Shown: positions 26,304-35,825, counted from the first letter of the stretch. The stretch is 64,000 bases of DNA from Bacillota bacterium (GCA_029776155.1 JAKOTU010000055.1:1-64000), one strand, 5' to 3'. The notes: generated by a model from the sequence alone, not told the origin. Numbers and translations are program-made.

Positions 26304-27968
26304 CTAGATTTCCATGATGATGGGCAGGATCATGGGGCGCCGCTTAGTTTTTTCCCAGACATAGCGGCTTAAGCTATCCCGAACTGCGCCTTTGATCGCG
26401 CTCCAATCAGAGCTGTTCTGCACAATGCAGTTTTCGATCGCCTCTTTGGCCCGTTGGCGCACTTCTTCCATGAGCTCTTCCGATTCCCGCACATAGACAA
26501 AGCCACGGGAGACCACATCTGGACCTGCCACGACTTTGCTGGCATTGCGGTTCATGGTCACGACCACGATCACGATGCCATCAGTGGAAAGCTGGCGCCG
26601 GTCGCGCAGCACGATGTTGCCCACATCGCCCACACCCAGACCATCCACGAACACCTGGCCCGAAACAACCCGCTCACGAATGCGCATGCCCTGGTCGGTA
26701 AACTCCACGGGCAGGCCGATTTCTCCGATAATGATGTTGTCTTTGGGCACTCCCGTAGCCTCGGCAAGCTCAGCGTGTTTGAGGAGCATGCGGTGCTCGC
26801 CGTGGATGGGCATGAAGTACTTGGGTTTGCACAAGTTCAGCAGGAGTTTCAGCTCTTCCTGCTGGGCGTGGCCAGAGGTGTGCACACCCAAATGGGGTTC
26901 GTAGACCACATTGGCCCCTTCCTTGAAGAGCTGGTTGATAATGCGGCCCACAGATTTTTCGTTGCCCGGAATGGGCGAAGCCGAAATGATCACCGTATCC
27001 CCAGGGGCGATGGAGATATGGTGGTGCTCGGCCATGGCCATGCGGCTGAGCGCAGCCATGGGTTCGCCTTGGCTGCCGGTGGTGATAATCACGGACTTGT
27101 TCTTATCCAGCTTATCCAAGTCTTCCAGATCCACCAAAACACCCTCGGGAATCTGAAGGTAGCCAAGTTCGGAAGCAACTTCGATGGTCCGGATCATGCT
27201 GCGCCCGGTGATGCTTACTTGGCGCCCTTCTCTAGCCGCAGCGTCAAAAATCTGCTGGATGCGATGGACATTGGACGCAAAGGTGGCCACGAGTATTCTC
27301 CCTTTGGCCTTGCTGAAAATGTTCTCAAAGGTTTCGCCCACCGTGCGTTCCGAGGCGGTATAGCCGGGACGCTCCGCGTTGGTGGAATCAGAAAGCAGGC
27401 ACAGAACCCCTTCCTGACCCAGGCGAGCAAAGGCATACAGATCGGCTACCCGGCCATCATAGGGCGTCTGGTCAAACTTAAAGTCGCTGCAATGCACGAT
27501 GGCTCCCAAGGGCGTGTGGAAGGCCACCGCCACCACACCAGCGATGCTGTGGTTCACGTGGATAAACTCCACATCGACACTGCCCACCTTGATGCGCTGG
27601 CCAGCGCTGATCTCATGCAGCTTAGTACTCCTTTCCAGACCGTGTTCAGTCAGCTTCACCTTCAGCAGTCCCAGCGTAAGCTTGGTCCCGTACACAGGCA
27701 CGTTGAGGTGGCGTAGTACGTAGGGAACGCCCCCAATATGGTCCTCATGCCCGTGGGTCAGGATGATGCCCCTAACCCTGTGGGCATTCTCCACCAGATA
27801 GGTGATATCGGGGATGACCAAATCGACCCCTGGCATATCATCTTCAGGGAACATCACCCCGGCATCCACGATGACCAGATCGTTCCCCATTTCGTAGACG
27901 GTCATGTTTTTCCCGATCTCGCCCAGACCGCCCAGGGGCAGAATACGTATTTTATCTCCTTTGTTCAT
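26304..27968 (-). CDS. rnj: Ribonuclease J
   Basis: RNase J is the metallo-beta-lactamase/beta-CASP 5'-3' exonuclease and endonuclease of Firmicutes. It has 554 residues. The metal site reads T-H-G-H-E-D-H-I-G-G, with later H-V-N-H-S-I and H-C-S-D-F-K-F-D blocks; the beta-CASP region has A-T-F-A-S-N-V-H-R and H-T-S-G-H-A. The start at 27968 has GGAGG rather far (14 bases). A promoter lies at 28090-28118. Position between dapA and tepA corresponds to rnjB (ymfA) in Bacillus; whether it is the sole RNase J of this genome is unknown. Confidence 0.94.
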   Translation of the reverse strand: MNKGDKIRILPLGGLGEIGKNMTVYEMGNDLVIVDAGVMFPEDDMPGVDLVIPDITYLVENAHRVRGIILTHGHEDHIGGVPYVLRHLNVPVYGTKLTLGLLKVKLTEHGLERSTKLHEISAGQRIKVGSVDVEFIHVNHSIAGVVAVAFHTPLGAIVHCSDFKFDQTPYDGRVADLYAFARLGQEGVLCLLSDSTNAERPGYTASERTVGETFENIFSKAKGRILVATFASNVHRIQQIFDAAAREGRQVSITGRSMIRTIEVASELGYLQIPEGVLVDLEDLDKLDKNKSVIITTGSQGEPMAALSRMAMAEHHHISIAPGDTVIISASPIPGNEKSVGRIINQLFKEGANVVYEPHLGVHTSGHAQQEELKLLLNLCKPKYFMPIHGEHRMLLKHAELAEATGVPKDNIIIGEIGLPVEFTDQGMRIRERVVSGQVFVDGLGVGDVGNIVLRDRRQLSTDGIVIVVVTMNRNASKVVAGPDVVSRGFVYVRESEELMEEVRQRAKEAIENCIVQNSSDWSAIKGAVRDSLSRYVWEKTKRRPMILPIIMEI

Positions 27969-28089
27969 TCAGTTTAAAACACCTCCAAAAATTACGACTT
28001 CTCAAGTCCGCGCAACAAAATTAACCACCTCTACCGCCCATCCTTGGTGGTTAGCTTTCCACTCAGCCGAACAAGTCACAGATTCTTTT

Positions 28090-28118
28090 ATTATACACAT
28101 AGAAGGGAAAATAAGCAA
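28090..28118 (-). promoter_or_regulatory. SigA-type promoter upstream of rnj
   Basis: TTGCTT (28113-28118), 17-bp spacer and TATAAT (28090-28095) on the minus strand give a leader of about 115 bases before the rnj start. Nothing recognisable lies in the leader. The promoter directly follows the dapA terminator. Confidence 0.75.
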
Positions 28119-28120
28119 AT

Positions 28121-28165
28121 GCAAAAACCAAAACCCCCTCCTGGAAACGGCCAGGCAGGGGGTTT
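28121..28165 (-). terminator. Terminator after dapA
   Basis: Stem 28131-28139 with 28157-28165 plus inner stem 28140-28144 with 28151-28155, one-base bulge, followed on the minus strand by TTTTGGTTTTTG. It ends the dipicolinate/DAP operon. Confidence 0.85.
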
Positions 28166-28188
28166 CACGCATGCAGGACCAAAATTTG

Positions 28189-29070
28189 TCAGGAGCCCAG
28201 TCCCATACTGCGCAGCACTTCCTTAATCTTCTGGGCTTCCTGCTCCGTAAGATCCACCAGGGGCAGGCGCAGGGGGCCGGTATCCACTCCCACAAACTCC
28301 AAGGCCCGCTTCACAGGCACGGGGTTGGTGGTAATGAACATGGCCTTAAACAGGGGCATGAGTTTGAGATGAATCTCCAGGGCCTCCGCTACCCTTCCTG
28401 CCTGGAAGGCCGAAATCATGGCTTTGATCTCCCGGCCCACTAGATGACTGGCCACACTCACCACGCCGGCGCCGCCCACCGCTAAAATGGGCAGGGTAAG
28501 TGCATCATCCCCCGAGTAGATGAGGAAGTCATCGGGGACCATGGTCTTCAGCAGGCTGACCTGCTCCAAGTTTCCACTAGCCTCTTTAATGGCCACGATG
28601 TTCTCAATCTCCGCCAAGCGCGCCACCGTTTCCGGCAGTATGTTGGAACCTGTGCGTCCGGGGACGTTGTAGATCATCACAGGCAGGGAAGTGCTCTCGG
28701 CCACAGTCTTGAAGTGCTGGTACAAACCTTCCTGGGAAGGCTTGTTGTAATATGGGGTTACCAGCATAATGCCGTCCACGCCAGCCTTTTCCGCCGCTTT
28801 CGTCAGAAGAATGGAATCCTGCGTACTGTTGGAACCGGTACCGGCGATAATGGTCATCTGCCCCCCGAGGGCATCGGTCACCGTGGAAAACAGCTTCACC
28901 TTTTCCTCAAAGCTTAAGGTGGGGCTTTCCCCGGTAGTACCGCTTAAGACCACCCCGTCAGAACCGTTTTCACCCAGCCGCTGAGCCAACTCCACGGCAG
29001 CCGTGTAGTTCACGGTATAATCCCTATTCATGGGCGTGATCATCGCGGTTAGAACCTGACCTGATTTCAT
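28189..29070 (-). CDS. dapA: 4-Hydroxy-tetrahydrodipicolinate synthase
   Basis: DapA condenses aspartate semialdehyde with pyruvate, the first committed step to diaminopimelate and dipicolinate. The 293-residue protein has the family signature G-T-T-G-E-S-P-T-L, the Y-N-V-P-G-R-T block and the Schiff-base lysine in V-A-I-K-E-A-S-G-N. It closes the dpaA-dpaB-asd-dapG-dapA run, the same order as in Bacillus. Confidence 0.96.
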   Translation of the reverse strand: MKSGQVLTAMITPMNRDYTVNYTAAVELAQRLGENGSDGVVLSGTTGESPTLSFEEKVKLFSTVTDALGGQMTIIAGTGSNSTQDSILLTKAAEKAGVDGIMLVTPYYNKPSQEGLYQHFKTVAESTSLPVMIYNVPGRTGSNILPETVARLAEIENIVAIKEASGNLEQVSLLKTMVPDDFLIYSGDDALTLPILAVGGAGVVSVASHLVGREIKAMISAFQAGRVAEALEIHLKLMPLFKAMFITTNPVPVKRALEFVGVDTGPLRLPLVDLTEQEAQKIKEVLRSMGLGS

Positions 29071-29082
29071 GAGCTTGACCTC

Positions 29083-30315
29083 CTAAATCGAATCGAGATG
29101 GAATTCCCTGTACAGCGCCTGTACGGCCCTGGGTGTATGTTCCTCCAAAACGAGGCAGGATATGTTGGCATGGGAATCGCTCGTCTGGTAAATGGGAATG
29201 TTCTCCGCTGTGAGGCAGTTTACTACCCGGGCCATCACCCCTGGTACTCCGTGCATACCCGCGCCCACCACCGAGACTTTAGCAAACCCTGTGTTGATCT
29301 GCACATCCAGCCCCAGGGCATCCAGGGCCTGCCGGGCCGGGCCGACCTTGGCTTCATCAATGACAAACACAATGGAATCCACGGCTAAGTTGATTAAATC
29401 CACGCTTACCTGGGCCTCAGCCAGGACCTGGAACACCTTGGCAGCCAGGCCGGAGGCATGAAAGTCTTCCGCACCGCCCACTTTCACCTGGGCCCGTCCG
29501 CCGAGGTGGGCAATCCCCGTCACCACCCGATCCGAGACCTGTTCGCCCCCTTTGGCTGCACGGGCCTTCACCCCATGGCCGATCCAGGTGCCACCGGTGG
29601 AATGCTGCACCGCCCGCACCTGCATGGGAATTCCTTCCTCCATCGCAATTTCTGCGGCGCGGGGATGGAGGACCTTGGCCCCCATGTGGGCCAGTTCCAT
29701 CACTTCCCGGTAGGACATGACCTGGAGGGTGGGCGCATCGGGCACAAGCCTGGGATCGGCCGTTTTGATTCCATCTACATCCGTGTAAATCTCCACCCGT
29801 TCAGCCTTGAGCACTACGCCCAACACAGCCGCGGTGGTATCGCTTCCGCCGCGCCCTAAAGTTGTAACCACGCCCTGCTCCGTCACACCTTGAAAGCCGG
29901 CCACAACGGGAATCCGGCCCTGGCGCAGTACGTCCCACAACCGCTCAGCATGCACCCTTAGTACCCTGGCTCCCAAAGGGACGTCGTCGGTGGTGATACC
30001 GCACTGCCAACCCGTGAGGGCAGTAGCAGCCAGTCCCAGGGCACGCAGACCTTCCGCAAAGAGGGACGCAGCTATAATCTCCCCACAGGAGAGCAGAAGA
30101 TCCACATTGGCTCCCTGCGCCTGGGGATTGACCTCCCGCATCAGTTCCAGCAGGGTATCAGTGGCATAGGGATCCCCCTGGCGCCCCATGGCAGAAACCA
30201 CCACCACGGGGGAGAACCCCTGGTCCACCGCCTCCCAGACCCTCTGCATGGCTTCCCGCCTCAGTTCAGCGGTGCCCAGGGAAGTACCGCCGAACTTCTG
30301 TACAACAATTCTCAC
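29083..30315 (-). CDS. dapG: Aspartate kinase
   Basis: The enzyme phosphorylates aspartate. It is 410 residues, starts V-Q-K-F-G-G-T-S-L-G, has G-R-G-G-S-D-T-T-A in the kinase domain and two C-terminal ACT domains for allosteric control (about 265-405). Location between asd and dapA is that of dapG (diaminopimelate-sensitive aspartokinase I) in Bacillus. The effector cannot be told from sequence. No lysine riboswitch is visible upstream. Confidence 0.93.
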   Translation of the reverse strand: MRIVVQKFGGTSLGTAELRREAMQRVWEAVDQGFSPVVVVSAMGRQGDPYATDTLLELMREVNPQAQGANVDLLLSCGEIIAASLFAEGLRALGLAATALTGWQCGITTDDVPLGARVLRVHAERLWDVLRQGRIPVVAGFQGVTEQGVVTTLGRGGSDTTAAVLGVVLKAERVEIYTDVDGIKTADPRLVPDAPTLQVMSYREVMELAHMGAKVLHPRAAEIAMEEGIPMQVRAVQHSTGGTWIGHGVKARAAKGGEQVSDRVVTGIAHLGGRAQVKVGGAEDFHASGLAAKVFQVLAEAQVSVDLINLAVDSIVFVIDEAKVGPARQALDALGLDVQINTGFAKVSVVGAGMHGVPGVMARVVNCLTAENIPIYQTSDSHANISCLVLEEHTPRAVQALYREFHLDSI

Positions 30316-30328
30316 GCTCTCACCTCGC

Positions 30329-31363
30329 CTAGACGGCGCCCAATTCTAAGGCCAGCTCAGCTATTTGCACCGCGTTTAGGGCTGCTCCCTTGCGCACCTG
30401 ATCGCCAACCACCCACAGATTCAGTCCTTTTTCCACAGTGAGATCCCTGCGGATCCTCCCCACATAGACGGCATCTCTGCCGGTGAGGAAAAGGGGCATG
30501 GGGTATTCTTGCTGGCTGGGATCGTCCAAAAGCTCTACGCCTGGAGCCTGTTTGAGCAGTTCCCGGCATTCCTCTGGTGCAAGCCTGTGCTCCGTCTCCA
30601 CATTTATGCTCTCGCTGTGACAGCGCATGACGGGAATGCGGATGGTAGTGGGGGACACTTTCAATTCGGGGTCTTTGAACAGTTTCCGCGTCTCGTGCAC
30701 CATCTTCCATTCTTCCTTAGTGTAGTCTTCCTCCGCAAATTCGTCAATTTGGGGAATCACATTAAAGGCAATGGGATAATGGCGCGGTGCTGTGGCTACG
30801 GGCAGAATCTGCGCCTCCATTTCCCTACCGGCTAGATAGTCCTCGGTCTGCCGGCGCAGCTCGTCCATGGCCCGTCCCCCAGCTCCCGACACGGCCTGGT
30901 ACGTGGAGACCACAACCCGCTTAATCCCCACCCGATCGTAGATGGGCTTGAGCACCAGAGCCATGATTATGGTGGAGCAGTTGGGGTTGGCGATGATACC
31001 TTTATGCTTCAGGATTTCACCCCCATTAACCTCGGGAACAATCAGGGGCACATCCTCCCGAAGGCGGAAGGCGCTGGTGTTATCGATTACCAAAGCTCCT
31101 GCCCCCACAGCCGTATCCACCCAATCACGGCTCACCTGACCTCCGGCACAGAAAAAGGCCACATCCACACCTTGGAAAGCCTCGGGGGATACCTCCTGTA
31201 CGGCGTACTCCTTCCCGCCCACCAGAACTCTTCTCCCCGCGGACCGGGCTGAGGACAACAGGGTTAAGCTTGCCATGGGGAAGCTGCGCTCCACTAGAAT
31301 GTCCAGGAGTTCCTGGCCCACCATGCCGGTTGCACCTAAGATTGCCACATTCAGCTTTTTCAT
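30329..31363 (-). CDS. asd: Aspartate-semialdehyde dehydrogenase
   Basis: Asd reduces aspartyl phosphate to aspartate semialdehyde. The protein (344 residues) has the NADP loop V-A-I-L-G-A-T-G-M-V-G-Q-E-L, the catalytic Cys in N-P-N-C-S-T-I and the catalytic His in R-C-H-S-E-S. ATG at 31363 is preceded by GAGAGG. It lies between dpaB and dapG. Confidence 0.96.
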   Translation of the reverse strand: MKKLNVAILGATGMVGQELLDILVERSFPMASLTLLSSARSAGRRVLVGGKEYAVQEVSPEAFQGVDVAFFCAGGQVSRDWVDTAVGAGALVIDNTSAFRLREDVPLIVPEVNGGEILKHKGIIANPNCSTIIMALVLKPIYDRVGIKRVVVSTYQAVSGAGGRAMDELRRQTEDYLAGREMEAQILPVATAPRHYPIAFNVIPQIDEFAEEDYTKEEWKMVHETRKLFKDPELKVSPTTIRIPVMRCHSESINVETEHRLAPEECRELLKQAPGVELLDDPSQQEYPMPLFLTGRDAVYVGRIRRDLTVEKGLNLWVVGDQVRKGAALNAVQIAELALELGAV

Positions 31364-31379
31364 CTTCAACCTCTCCTCG

Positions 31380-31982
31380 CTACTTAACTTCGCGCACTTT
31401 CCTTTCAATCAATACTGGCTGGATCTGTCTGCCTTGTAAAGCATATTCCACAGTGGGTACGATTAAGTCCATATCTGCCACCACCGATCTAGGCTTGTGT
31501 TCCGGATTATCCTGGCCGAAGGGCACAAAAAACACCCTGGGAGTGCTGAGCAAAACTCCAAGGTTCTTGGCGTTAAGCCCCAAAGCATCATTGGTGGAAA
31601 TGGCCAGAACCAGCGGCCTGCCGTTGCGCAGCTGCGCTTTAGCAGCCATGAGCACAGGCGTATCGGTGACGGCGTTGGCCAATTTGGCGCAGGTGTTGCC
31701 TGTGCAGGGTGCGATCACCAGAACATCCAGCAAAGCCTGGGGTCCCAGGGGTTCCGCTTCCGCGATGGTGGAGATGACAGGCCGGCCTGCTAGCTCGGCG
31801 AAGAAGGCTACAATCTCCGCCCCCGAGCCAAACCGGGTATCAGTTTCCGCCACCGATCGGGAGACAATGGGGTAAATCTCGGCCCCTGCCTCCTTAAGTT
31901 TCTGCACCTGGGGCCAGATTTCCTGGTAAGTGCAGTGGCTGCCCGTGAGGGCAAAGCCAATACGCTTAGCTGTCAGACCCAT
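31380..31982 (-). CDS. dpaB: Dipicolinate synthase subunit B
   Basis: DpaB (SpoVFB) is the flavoprotein-like subunit of the mother-cell enzyme that makes dipicolinic acid for the spore core. The 200-residue chain begins I-G-F-A-L-T-G-S-H-C-T-Y and has the flavin-binding blocks V-I-A-P-C-T-G-N-T-C-A-K and A-I-S-T-N-D-A-L-G. The ATG at 31982 overlaps the end of dpaA by 17 bp. It is strong evidence for endospore formation. Confidence 0.94.
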   Translation of the reverse strand: MGLTAKRIGFALTGSHCTYQEIWPQVQKLKEAGAEIYPIVSRSVAETDTRFGSGAEIVAFFAELAGRPVISTIAEAEPLGPQALLDVLVIAPCTGNTCAKLANAVTDTPVLMAAKAQLRNGRPLVLAISTNDALGLNAKNLGVLLSTPRVFFVPFGQDNPEHKPRSVVADMDLIVPTVEYALQGRQIQPVLIERKVREVK

Positions 31983-32877
31983 GGTCGTCCTCCCCCAACA
32001 GATTCTCGAGCAGGCGAGGAACGGTCTTAACCAAGATAGCAGCCGCAGTCTTGGGAGCGACCCGGCCGGGTAGGGAGAGGGCATGAACAGCCTTCAACCC
32101 CAACTGCTGCGCGGCGGCAAAATCTGTACCACCTGGACCGGAGGCAATATCCACGATTACGGTTTCCCGCTCCAGCTGCCGCAGATAAGAACGGGGCAGA
32201 ACCATGGCGGGAATAGTATTAAAGATTATGTCGAAATCCCGGCGCATCTGCAGGGCAGCCAAGGGCAGAGTCTCACAGCCCAGGGAGAATGCCCCCGCCA
32301 GGTCCTGGGCAGACCGGGCGCATACAGTTACCCGGGCCCCCAATCCCTTTAGGCTTCTCGCTAAGGCAGTTCCGCAGCGGCCAAAGCCCAGCACCAGACA
32401 ACGGGAGTTGTGGATAGTGATGGCGGTGTTTTCCATGGCCACTTGGATGGCCCCCTCCGCAGTGGGGATGGCATTCAGAATGGCAATCTCTTCAATCTCT
32501 GCCAGCTCCACCAGGCGCAAGCTGTACTGGGCAGCTAGGCCCCGGATCACTGGACGGGCCACCCCAATGAGCAGTGGAGTCCCGCTGGATAGCCGGGGGA
32601 TCACTTCCGTAAGGTCAATCACCAGATCTGGAGGCAACATGTGCGCGGTCACCCTGCCCGCGGCGTCGGTACTACTCATGGGAGCGATCACCGCCTTGGT
32701 ACCCTGTACCGCCGCGGTGGCTTCTTGGAAATGCAGCGCCTTCTGCAGGCGTTCCTCTTTGGGAAAACCCACCAGACGCAGATCTACCCCTCGCTCCAAT
32801 AAGGCTGCAGCCAGCTCCACTTCACGCCCGTCGCATCCCAGCATGCTCACTGGTGTGCCCACAAGCTGACCAGCCAT
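31966..32877 (-). CDS. dpaA: Dipicolinate synthase subunit A
   Basis: DpaA (SpoVFA) is the NAD(P)-binding subunit. The 303-residue protein has an N-terminal domain containing P-M-S-S-T-D and a Rossmann domain with V-L-G-F-G-R-C-G-T-A-L-A near residue 165. It acts with DpaB on the DapA product. In Bacillus transcription depends on SigK; a SigK promoter could not be identified here with confidence. Confidence 0.94.
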   Translation of the reverse strand: MAGQLVGTPVSMLGCDGREVELAAALLERGVDLRLVGFPKEERLQKALHFQEATAAVQGTKAVIAPMSSTDAAGRVTAHMLPPDLVIDLTEVIPRLSSGTPLLIGVARPVIRGLAAQYSLRLVELAEIEEIAILNAIPTAEGAIQVAMENTAITIHNSRCLVLGFGRCGTALARSLKGLGARVTVCARSAQDLAGAFSLGCETLPLAALQMRRDFDIIFNTIPAMVLPRSYLRQLERETVIVDIASGPGGTDFAAAQQLGLKAVHALSLPGRVAPKTAAAILVKTVPRLLENLLGEDDHGSDS

Positions 32878-32908
32878 GGCAAGCCCTCCTCACCGAAACT
32901 CACTAGTA

Positions 32909-33616
32909 CTATATGTCGGTGAAGAGAATGTGTTCTAGTCCGATGACAAGGCCCTCAACCTGCCCCACCTTGCGAATGGCCAAAAGCACGCCGGGCATAA
33001 AGCTCTCCCGATTGTTGGAGTCGTGCCGAATGGTCAAGGTCTGTCCGGGGAGCCCCAAGATTACCTCTTGGTGGGCCACCAATCCAGGCAGCCGCACACT
33101 GTGAATGGGGATCTCTTTGTTATGTACCTCTTCCATAAGCATTCGAGTGCGCAAAGCTGTCCCTGAGGGGGCATCCAGCTTCTGCTCATGATGATATTCG
33201 ATAATCTCAGCCTGATCAAAAAAGCGCACAGCTTCCTTGGCAAATTGCATCATCAACACGGCCCCAATGGCGAAATTGGGGGCCACAATCGCTTTCCACC
33301 CTTCCCGCTGGGCCCTAGCCTGCCACTGGCTCAGCTCCTGGGGCGTTAGCCCTGTGGTGCCGATCACCATGGGTACTTTTCGGGCGCAGCAAATCTCCAT
33401 GGACTGCCGCACAGCTGAGGGTGTAGTGAAGTCCACCACCACCTGGGGTTTCAGCACCTGCAGAGCTTCATCTAGGTCTGTAAAAACGGTGAGGCCATCC
33501 TGGGTCCGCCCCGCGGGATCCACACCGCCCACCAGCTCCAAGTCGGCAGCTAGGCGCACGGCCCGACAGACCTCGCGGCCCATCTTGCCATGGGCACCGT
33601 TAACTAACACGCGCAT
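32909..33616 (-). CDS. dapB: 4-Hydroxy-tetrahydrodipicolinate reductase
   Basis: DapB reduces the DapA product towards diaminopimelate. The 235-residue protein starts V-L-V-N-G-A-H-G-K-M-G-R, contains the I-G-T-T-G-L nucleotide-site block and the catalytic E-Y-H-H-E-Q-K-L-D-A-P-S-G-T-A. ATG at 33616 gives the standard N-terminus. Having dapB directly before dpaA differs from Bacillus, where it is elsewhere; it places both the dap and dipicolinate branches in one unit. Confidence 0.95.
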   Translation of the reverse strand: MRVLVNGAHGKMGREVCRAVRLAADLELVGGVDPAGRTQDGLTVFTDLDEALQVLKPQVVVDFTTPSAVRQSMEICCARKVPMVIGTTGLTPQELSQWQARAQREGWKAIVAPNFAIGAVLMMQFAKEAVRFFDQAEIIEYHHEQKLDAPSGTALRTRMLMEEVHNKEIPIHSVRLPGLVAHQEVILGLPGQTLTIRHDSNNRESFMPGVLLAIRKVGQVEGLVIGLEHILFTDI

Positions 33617-33691
33617 GCATTTTCCCCCTTTACAGCCATTCGTGTACATTCGCTATCCGCCAAAGCCATTCCTGCCGCAGAGCAGACAATG

Positions 33692-33713
33692 AAAAAAGCC
33701 GCCTCGCGGCGGC
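33692..33713 (-). terminator. Terminator after the stress-protein gene
   Basis: Stem GCCGCC/GGCGGC (33698-33703, 33708-33713) with a 4-base loop and six Ts on the minus strand (33692-33697). It separates the ylmC/stress-protein genes from dapB. Confidence 0.8.
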
Positions 33714-33733
33714 CTCTTCCACAGCCATAAGTC

Positions 33734-34243
33734 TCAGCTCTGCTTTCCTCCGTGGGTTTCCACGTCTTTGGCCCCATGCTGCCTGAGAATGGAGCTGGCG
33801 TCGTTGGCCTTATCACCGCTGGTCTCGATTACGGCCAAGACTCCACCCTGCTTCAGGTTTTCCTCGTACTGGCGGCCCCGCTCTGCGGGAATACCCAGGT
33901 CGATCAAACCTCCAGCCACACCCCCGGTAACAGCCCCCGAGAGGGCGCCGGCCAAGGGGCCTGCAGCCACAATGGGCCCGATACCAGGGATGGCCAGGGC
34001 CCCCACTCCAGCCAAAAGACCTGCTACTCCACCTAAGGCCCCACCCCAGGTGGTGCCTTCAGCAATGGAATCGGTGCCAAACTCAGAGCCCGTTTCCATA
34101 TCCGTGCCGCCCTTGCGGGCCCGGTCTTCCTTGGCCACAATGGAGATCTCATTATCCTTAAACCCTTTATTTCTCAGTGCCTTAACCGCCTTTTCGGCTG
34201 AGGAAATGTCACTGAACACGCCAATGACCGTTGACAAGAACAT
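33734..34243 (-). CDS. General stress protein 17M-like (YflT-domain) protein
   Basis: A 169-residue protein. Residues about 3-35 form the YflT domain (V-I-G-V-F-S-D-I-S-S-A-E-K-A-V-K-A-L), followed by a long glycine/alanine-rich hydrophobic stretch (about 55-110) that may insert in membrane, and a C-terminal repeat of the first fold. Such proteins are stress-induced in Bacillus; the role is unknown. ATG at 34243 is preceded by AAAGGGGG. Confidence 0.75.
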   Translation of the reverse strand: MFLSTVIGVFSDISSAEKAVKALRNKGFKDNEISIVAKEDRARKGGTDMETGSEFGTDSIAEGTTWGGALGGVAGLLAGVGALAIPGIGPIVAAGPLAGALSGAVTGGVAGGLIDLGIPAERGRQYEENLKQGGVLAVIETSGDKANDASSILRQHGAKDVETHGGKQS

Positions 34244-34271
34244 ACCCCCTTTTCCATGTCTTAGCTCTAGG

Positions 34272-34571
34272 TTACCCAAAAAAAGGGGGCTTATTCCAAG
34301 GCCGTCCTTCCTGAATTTTCTTCATCACCGCCGCGTAATCCTCGGCGGTGGTCAGATCCACAATGATTAAGTCCCGGCCGATTTTTTTGATCCCCCGCCA
34401 GGGGATCACTATGAGTTTGGGCCTGAACCAACGGCTGCCGTAGGGGATGACGATGGACTGCACTTCACCTGTACGCAGGTCGATGATGAGATCGGTGTGA
34501 TCCACCACACCCAAACGGATACCCTCATCAATACACACAATCTCCTTGCCCGCCAGCTCAGAGTAGCGCAT
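34272..34571 (-). CDS. ylmC: PRC-barrel protein of the YlmC/YmxH sporulation family
   Basis: A 99-residue single PRC-barrel protein beginning M-R-Y-S-E-L-A-G-K-E-I-V-C-I-D-E-G and containing R-L-G-V-V-D-H-T-D-L-I-I-D. YmxH stands between the M16 protease and dpaA in Bacillus, the same neighbourhood as here. It is associated with sporulation, mechanism unknown. Confidence 0.87.
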   Translation of the reverse strand: MRYSELAGKEIVCIDEGIRLGVVDHTDLIIDLRTGEVQSIVIPYGSRWFRPKLIVIPWRGIKKIGRDLIIVDLTTAEDYAAVMKKIQEGRPWNKPPFFG

Positions 34572-34610
34572 ACCATCACCTCGGCTTAACTTATGTCTGC
34601 CGCCGGCTCC

Positions 34611-35825
34611 CTAGAACTCCCAGGTCCATGAGAGTCGCAGGCTCAGGGGCTGGCCAAAGGCTGCCGTCAAATTGCCCCCATCATAGCGCCCCACTTCGAG
34701 CTGCACATGGCCATTAGCTTTGCCCCACCGTATCCGCAGGTAACAGTGGGCCAGGTGGCGGAGGAAATCATACTTGAACACCACGCGCCAGTGCTGCTCC
34801 TTGTTCAGCTGCACCTCTAAGCGGCCGATCCGCCGAGGAATGTCGGCCCGCAGGCTCCAGCGTTCCCTTCCCCTTTCCCAGTCCCGGCGCAGCACTCCGT
34901 TGATAAGATCAACCTGCCAAAAGCCAGCCTCCTCTTCCCGGCGCACAAGGAATGCTCTGGTGGGCGCCAACCGCCACTCCCAAGTCCAGGTTTCCCCCGC
35001 CTGTAGAGTGAAAGCCAGCCGGTTGTACTGGCGCGTGCCCCCAAGATCCGTGTGCTTTCTCAGCTCCAGGCCCGCCTCCCAAGGTCCCACAGGCAAGGCC
35101 AACTCCAGCTGCCAGCCTGTCCGGTTGGGGGTGTAACGGTTGCTCTTGGCGGCAAGGCTCACAAAACCCGGTTCAATCCACTGCCAGCGCAAACGACCCC
35201 TGGCCCCGTCCCCGGTTTTCTCCAACTCCACCACTCTACCCCGCTGCACCGAACCATGGCGATTCAGAACGCCGGATGCCGCGACCGCCTGCAAGTTCCC
35301 CTTGACTGCTCCCGCTTGGAACACCGCGGCCCACCCCGGACCCTGCGCCTCCACGAAGTGCAGCCGCAGCCCGCTGAAGGAAAAGGGCCCCGCTTCCACT
35401 TTGCTCTCCGCAAAAGCCAGCTGGCCCAGATCCCCGCCCCGCAGGGGAATGCGCCGCAGAAGACCTAACTTGAGCTGCTCACCCTCTAGTAGAACAAAGG
35501 AGGTCTCTGGCCCATGCTGCTCCTTATTCACCAGGCGGAAGAGATCCCCTGTGGTAAGGTGGTCAACATTTTGACCTGCCCGCAGTGCGAAGGGCCCCAG
35601 CACCGCGCCCAGCTGCCAGCGGGGAGAAAGGCGCATGACCTTCTCCCCAGCCTCTACCTGGGCACCTAGACTCAGCTGCACCGGACCGTCTTGCCTTTCC
35701 CAGGCGAGATAAAAAGACCACTGGCCGCCTTCCGGACCTGCTGAACCGACAAGTTCCCCGCTCCAACTGGCTCCAGCCACCGCACAGATCAGCAGGTAAA
35801 AAGGGATCAAAAAAACTCCGCGCAT
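34611..35825 (-). CDS. Secreted beta-rich protein, possible outer-membrane beta-barrel
   Basis: No family was recognised. The chain (about 404 residues from the ATG at 35825) opens with a typical signal peptide (M-R-G-V-F-L-I-P-F-Y-L-L-I-C-A-V-A-G-A) and then consists almost wholly of alternating polar/hydrophobic stretches of 8-12 residues rich in Trp, Tyr and Phe, separated by short Gly/Asp/Asn turns, without any later membrane helix. The last residues are L-S-W-T-W-E-F, so the terminal Phe and alternating aromatics match the C-terminal signal of outer-membrane barrels. A TTG at 35831 with AAAGGAG eight bases ahead may be the true start. A good promoter lies upstream. A secreted beta-sandwich is the alternative. 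Confidence 0.6.
   Translation of the reverse strand: MRGVFLIPFYLLICAVAGASWSGELVGSAGPEGGQWSFYLAWERQDGPVQLSLGAQVEAGEKVMRLSPRWQLGAVLGPFALRAGQNVDHLTTGDLFRLVNKEQHGPETSFVLLEGEQLKLGLLRRIPLRGGDLGQLAFAESKVEAGPFSFSGLRLHFVEAQGPGWAAVFQAGAVKGNLQAVAASGVLNRHGSVQRGRVVELEKTGDGARGRLRWQWIEPGFVSLAAKSNRYTPNRTGWQLELALPVGPWEAGLELRKHTDLGGTRQYNRLAFTLQAGETWTWEWRLAPTRAFLVRREEEAGFWQVDLINGVLRRDWERGRERWSLRADIPRRIGRLEVQLNKEQHWRVVFKYDFLRHLAHCYLRIRWGKANGHVQLEVGRYDGGNLTAAFGQPLSLRLSWTWEF

Noticed and set aside
26454..27716. 420-codon plus-strand frame opposite RNase J
   Set aside because: Antisense shadow of a conserved nuclease; no ribosome-binding site or domain.
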